64,000 nt of DNA from Sesamum alatum (Eukaryota > Streptophyta > Magnoliopsida > Lamiales > Pedaliaceae). Positions 58,743 to 64,000 of the stretch are shown piece by piece. The number at the start of each line of letters is the position of its first letter. Positions within the stretch are counted from its first letter, which is position 1. The stretch is taken from assembly GCA_034509735.1 (NCBI GenBank), contig JACGWO010000001.1:36025966-36089965 (forward strand), read 5' to 3'. The position numbers and the translations under genes are program-made. Below the pieces are notes generated by a model. The model saw only the letters and a program-made list of their open reading frames with translations. It had not been told where the DNA came from and ran no database searches.

Positions 58743-60741
58743 TGTTAGAATAGGTGACCAAGTAAGCCAATTTTGGCAGGAATGTGTAACCTATGTCTAG
58801 ACAATTCTTTGGTATTTGATAAAACATTTATGAATAAAGAAGTGAAAATTCATATGGCAATACTTTGTTTACGTTCACTTATCTGCATTTACATTTCTGT
58901 TCACTATGCAAACAAAGCCCACGGACTGAGAAACGATTTCGGGGACTGGGACTACGCTTGGAGGTAGGTCCATGAAATCAGTCTTACCGAATCAGTCCGG
59001 AAATCTCCAAGTCAAGGAATCCCGAAAATGGGTGCCGGGATTCCCTTTGAGACTTGCACTAAGCATCTGTTGTCGTATTTCATCGACGGGTGACGAAGGT
59101 CGTCTAAGCAGTGTTAGTGGGTCAGCATGCTAGGAAGCAACTGACTGAGGTGACTCGCGGTAACCGTCTTACGGAGGACCTTGAGTATGGTCAGAAAGGT
59201 ATGACGTGTATTCCCGGTTCCAACGGTACAGGCCAAGTCCTTTGACTTGAGGAACTGCTGAGTTTGCCTGTGCATCAGGTCTGTATCTTAGATATGGTGA
59301 AGATTGCCAAAATACTCTTGAGTAGTCATAAGCCATGTCTAGTGCAGCTCGGGTGTACAAAGTGACAGTAGTTTCAAAGAAAGGATATGTCTCCTATCAA
59401 AAAGGTATTGACAGTTGAGTCTCATGTATGCTCTGTGTCTTGTCCCTGAAATCTGTGGCCACAGTAACTGAACAGAAGGGAAAGGTTTCCCTTGCGGCGT
59501 TTAGTAAGGACAGACCGACACTTAGGTCCAAAATGGGTACCTGCATTTTCCGTGCCTTAGACCCTAAGTGATGAGACCGAAGACAGAAGGACAAGTGTAC
59601 TGTTAGAGCCTAAATGTTCATCCCCGAATATTTCACCTAGTCTCTATTGCCATGGACCGTTGCTAGATGGCCACCTCTGGTAACGGGCAGATTCTAGGAA
59701 TCCGACCAAGTCTAGCTGAATGGTGAACCTAAGGAGTCACACACTATCCTCACACACTTAGTATTTAATTTGGAATTAAATATTGGAGTAAAGGAATGAT
59801 TAAATTAGATTTAATCGTGTCCTATATTTTCTTGGAGAAATTAATTCCTTCTACTTGATAAAGGGAATTAAATTAACAAATAGGATTATTAAAGGGTTGA
59901 TTTAATGGGCTTAGAATAAATAATAATATTTATTTATTATATTATATTTATTCTTTTAGCCTTTTGGAATATTTAATGGGATTTAAATATTCCATTAAAT
60001 TAAAATCAACGGTTGAGATGGAAAGGGGAGATGGAAGGCTAGGATTCGTTTGACTAGGTCAAACACTAGTTTGACTAGGACTTTGACTAGGTCAAAATCC
60101 TAGTCAAATTAGAGTTCTTAGAGTTGGAGTTTAAAGAGGATTAAACTCCTCCTCTATATAAACCTCTAGCTTCCAACAATTGTAGTATGATGATTCTTGA
60201 AAACACACACAACACACACTCTCCCCTTCTCCTCATCTCTCGTCTGCCCCCTCTCTTTCTAGCAAGAAAATATTTCTTAGTTCTTTTGTTCTTGGAACAT
60301 TAGAACTTAGATGAATCAATACCGTTAATTGATAACGTGTTGTTGATTCATCCACTCCAAAAAAAAAAAATATACACTTGTTCGTTGCTAGCACGACGTG
60401 CAAGATACGTGGGTGGATCGTGTGTCACAATTTGGAGCGTCTCAAGAACGAGATCTCGGTGCAAAATGGGGAACAACGCGAGTAGCCATTGAAGACGAAA
60501 ACGACAACGGGTAGGTCTCGTTTTACTTTTTTTCGTCCCTCTTTAATTTTCAAACTCTATGGCCTCCATGATTTCTTTACATTCTTTATGATCATGAGAT
60601 ACACCGAACGCCCGGGAACCTCAAGGGCACACCCCTTGAGCGTGTTCTTTTAAATTAAAAGCATGCTTTAATTTTTGTATGTTTATTTTTATCGCGCTTC
60701 CGCATTCGTGCAATTCCCGGACAATCCACCGATTTCTTTCA
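58743..60741 (+). repeat. C4 5' LTR
   Basis: 1999 bp with family-C termini. W-box array at 60050-60107, TATA box at 60155-60162. Confidence 0.93.
60050..60162 (+). promoter_or_regulatory. C4 5' LTR W-box array and TATA box
   Basis: The same six TTGAC cores in 58 bp, and TATATAAA starting 48 bp after the last core. Confidence 0.6.
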
Positions 60742-60742
60742 G

Positions 60743-60754
60743 TGGTATCAGAGC
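60743..60754 (+). other. C4 primer binding site
   Basis: TGGTATCAGAGC, directly after the LTR. Confidence 0.92.
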
Positions 60755-62754
60755 CCGGTTCGGTGTATAGGCCTAGGGTTAATGTGCGTTCTAAGCATGA
60801 AACGTGATATTGGCATGTTTTATATTAAATCTTGATTTTTCTTGATTTTAAGCATGTCGATTTTATTGCTTTTAAATCGTGTGAATCTCTGAATGTTGCT
60901 GTTTTTTCTGTTTTTCTTGGGAAACAGGGTGGAAAATTGAACGGAAACGAGAGACGACGCAGCCGGCCAGCCGCGAGGGCTGGCCGCGCGCAGCCGCACG
61001 CTGCCGCCAGGGCAGACGCGCGCAGGCAAGGGAGGCCTGCGCGCGCCCGTCCAGCCGGTCGCGCAGGGGCAGCACGCAGCAAGGAAGGCTGCGCGCAGGC
61101 GCGCGGGCAGGGCAGCGCCTCCAGGCGCGCGCGCACGCAAACAAGGGTGTCTGCGCGCCTGCGAGTCCGCGCGCGGACGGGCTCTGGGCAGCGCCGCCAG
61201 GCGCGCGCGCACGCAGACGGAGGAGTCTGCGCGCGCGCGCCCGGCAGGCGTTCCCAGCGCGCACTGCGCACGGCACGGCTGGCAGCCAGTAGGCCAGCGC
61301 GCGCGCAAGGCAAGGGGCCTGCTGCCCTGTGCGCGTGCCGGCGGCGGCAGCTGCTGCTGCTAGGGTTTCAAAACCCTAGCAGTGTTTTTTCTTTTATATT
61401 TTTTTTAATTATTTTCAGTTTTAAGTTTGAATTAATTCTGAAAAATCGTTTTTTGGTTCAATTATGCCTATTTTTCTAAAGACATTATTTTAGGAGTAAA
61501 ATAAATTGGATTTGGAATCCCGGGGTTATTTTACTTAAAATAATGAGGAAAGGTTTTCCTAAAACAAGAAAATATTATTACCAATATTTGTGTTTTAATT
61601 TTTCACACATTCTGCACATATTCATTTATTATTTTGGATATTTATGATTGGAAATCATATGTTGTTGGTATATTATAATTATATGATTGGATCATGTGAT
61701 TATGTGTGTTGGATGGAAGTGGATGATCGCGAGCCCTAGACCGGATGTATGGTTTATTTTCTGTTGGGCCTGTGTGCCTCTTTTAATGCTTTCTCCTTCT
61801 CTCGTTCTAGTTGCCTTGGAATAATAAGGCATTCTACCTCCCTCCTTATGTACTCCCCCCGGGTTTTAGCTGGGGTTTCTATTTTTAATATGTAATGAGA
61901 GTAGACTAGGAGTGAGGTTTCTATTTTTGTAATTGATGGAGAAGAAGGAAGGACCACATGGAGAGCCCAGACGGGAGGCCCCTTGGAGTTTTCCATGAAG
62001 TGAAGAAAGAGAAAAAGAGACCAAGGCCCATCAGCATGATGATTGGGTTACTATTAATGTAATAGTATAGGACCAACCCTAAATTGACCATAGATCCACT
62101 GCGGGCTCAGTGGGTCGCATAGGATTCGGGCTCGTGATCATCCAACAGGGGCGTGCTAGGCTTTAATTTTCCATGTGGTTATGATGATGGATGAATGGGT
62201 TGTTTATTTATCGTATAATTGCTGTGGATGGTTTATTTACGCATTATGGATGTATGTGTAGATATTTATATATTTGAGATCTCGGTCATTTCTTACTCTT
62301 ACATTGGTTGGACCAATGTCAAAATATTAGACCCTAGACAAAGTGGACATAAACTCTAGGAGTTTGTCCATGCCTTCCAATCCATGGCATAATGAGGAAG
62401 CTGCTTTAGGTCAATAGCGTGGTCTCACGAGTCGTGGCACGTTATTGTACTTAAAGGAAGCTGCATTATGTCATGAACGAAAAGCGGGCTGCTGCTACCT
62501 GTCTCACGAGTCGTGGGGGTACCAGTGGGTCCGTGGCTCGGTCGGTTGGGTTGGGTCTAACGCCCAATTAACATGATTCGCTTGGAGTCCTCGGATTATG
62601 TGAAAGGGTGAGGCAGTAATCTTGGTAATCTCGTGGAACGAGAATGGTATGGAATGCCTCCCACAGGATCTTTTCCATGCGAATCGTAAAAGCGGGGTAT
62701 GGGAAAAATCGCTGTGGATCCCAAGCCCACTTGGAAAGGATTTCCCGAAAATCA
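60755..62754 (+). other. C4 5' leader, noncoding, fused to 3' LTR
   Basis: GC-rich tract (60955-61360) with hairpin 61201-61240, inverted telobox pair (61360-61379), conserved block (about 62070-62160), palindromes CACGAGTCGTG at 62426-62436 and 62505-62515. It ends at the shared AATCA (62750-62754). Confidence 0.82.
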
Positions 62755-64000
62755 GTCCGGAAATCTCCAAGTCAAGGAATCCCGAAAATGGGTATCGGGA
62801 TTCCCTTTGAGACTTGCACTAAGCATCTGCTGTCGTATTTCATCGACGGGTGACGAAGGTCTTCTAAGAAGTGTTAGTGGGTTAGCGTGCTAGGGAGCAG
62901 CTGACTGAGGTTACTCGCGGGAACCGTCTTACGGAGGACCTTGAGTATGGTCAGCAAGGTATGACGTGTATTCCCGGTTCCAACAGTACAGGCCAAGTCC
63001 TTTGACTTGAGGAACTGCTGAGTTTACCTGTGCATCAGATCTGTGTTCTTAGATATGGTGAGAGATTGCCAAAATACTCTTGAGTAGTCATAAGCCATGT
63101 CTAGTGCAACTCGGGTGTACAAAGTGACAGCAGTTTCCAAGAAAGGATTTGTCTCCTGTCAAAAGGTGTTGACAGTTGAGTCTCATGTATGCTCTGTGTC
63201 TTGTCCCTGAAATCTGTGGCCACAGTAACTGAACAGAAGGGAAAGGTTTCCCTTGCGGCATTTAGTAAGGACAGACCGACACTTAGGTCCAAAATGGGTA
63301 CCTGCTTTTTCCGTGCCCTAGACTCTAAGTGATGAGACCGAAGACAGAAGGACAAGTGTACTGTTAGAGCCTAAATGTTCATCCCCGAATATTTCACCTA
63401 GTCTCTAGTGCCATGGACCGTTGCTAGATGGCCACCCATGGTAACGGACGGATTCTAGGAATCCGACCAAGTCTAGCTGAATGGTGAACCTAAAGAGTCA
63501 CACACTATCCACACACACTTAGTATTTAATTTGGAATTAAATATTGGAGTAAAGGAATGATTAAATTAGATTTAATCGTGTCCTATATTTTCTTGGAGAA
63601 ATTAATTCCTTCTATTTGATAAAAGGAATTAAATTAATAAATAGGATTTATTAAAAGGGTTGATTTAATGGGCTTAGAATAAATAATAATATTTATTTAT
63701 TATATTATATTTATTCTTTTAGCCTTTTGGAATATTTAATAGGATTTAAATATTCCATTAAAATAAAATCAACAGTTGAGATGGAAAGGGAGATGGAAGG
63801 CTAGGATTCATTTGACTAGGTCAAACACTAGTTTGACTAGGACTTTGACTAGGTCAAAATCCTAGTCAAATTAGGTTACTTAGAGTTTGAGTTTAAAGAG
63901 GATTAAACTCTTCCTCTATATAAACCTCTAGCTTCCAACATTTGTGAGATTGATGATTCTTGAAAAAACACACACAACACACACACTCCCCTTCTTCTAT
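62755..64000 (+). repeat. C4 3' LTR, 5'-truncated and cut by window edge
   Basis: It matches the 5' LTR from about base 58995 onward. W-box array at 63812-63869, TATA box at 63917-63924. Its end lies beyond the window. Confidence 0.92.
63812..63924 (+). promoter_or_regulatory. C4 3' LTR W-box array and TATA box
   Basis: Same geometry as in the other family-C LTRs (six cores, 48-bp gap, TATATAAA). Confidence 0.6.

Larger units (their letters stand above)
58743..64000 (+). mobile_element. C4, family-C element without gag-pol
   Basis: 5' LTR (58743-60741), primer site and leader, then a direct join at 62750-62754 to a 3' LTR lacking its first ~247 bp, running past the window edge. All coding sequence and the polypurine tract are deleted. 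Left flank ACCAT (58738-58742); the right flank is outside. Confidence 0.9.

Noticed and set aside
1..64000. Host genes between elements
   Set aside because: All intervals are accounted for by LTRs, leaders, gag-pol remnants or small rearrangements. No non-element coding region is supported.

Overview
This window is intergenic heterochromatin-type DNA from a flowering-plant nuclear genome. I find no host gene. Essentially every base belongs to Ty1/copia LTR retrotransposons nested inside one another. The copia call rests on the domain order gag-protease-integrase-RT-RNase H, a primer binding site matching the 3' end of plant initiator tRNA-Met (TGGTATCAGAGC), TG...CA LTR ends and 5-bp target site duplications (TSDs). 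Plant type is inferred from the element class; I cannot name the species.

Two related families dominate. Family A has LTRs of about 2.2 kb (sense ends TGTTAGAATAGGTGACCAG ... TCCGCTTGTCCTTCA); B1 is an older subfamily of it. Family C has LTRs of about 2.0 kb (sense ends TGTTAGAATAGGTGACCAT ... TTTCTTTCA). The names A, B, C and G are mine. Their Gag and Pol proteins are clearly homologous, and so is the middle of their LTRs. Both families have unusually long 5' leaders (1.7-2.2 kb from primer site to gag), usually with a very GC-rich tract.

Layout, oldest to youngest. (1) G, a badly decayed minus-strand element, occupies 10240-12999 and 57213-58586. (2) B1 (minus, 13000-57212) inserted into G; TSD TCACT with one stray base. 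(3) Inside B1: A2 (minus, 13263-25497; TSD GTACC/GTTCC) sits in its 3' LTR, and C1 (plus, 29178-54254; TSD TTGTG) sits in its gag. (4) Inside A2 is a solo family-C LTR, C3 (18193-20194; TSD AAACA). Inside C1 are A3 (plus, 35235-44244; TSD CCCTT) and a rearranged C2 (mainly minus, about 45031-51062). (5) A1 (minus, 1-10239) lies in what remains of G's 3' LTR, and its own 3' LTR is cut by the left window edge. (6) C4 (plus, 58743 to the right edge) has lost all of gag-pol.

Every gag-pol copy is broken by frameshifts, stops or deletions, so nothing here looks autonomous. In a working element Gag would form the particle, protease would cleave the polyprotein, RT/RNase H would copy the RNA from the tRNA primer, and integrase would insert the cDNA.

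The signals I think most worth following are: a duplicated 11-bp palindrome conserved in all seven leaders; a fixed six-site W-box array exactly 48 bp upstream of the TATA box in all five family-C LTRs that keep this region; an identical frameshifting RT deletion shared by A2 and A3; conserved GC-rich hairpins in C leaders; and a 206-bp-arm inverted duplication at the C1/C2 junction.
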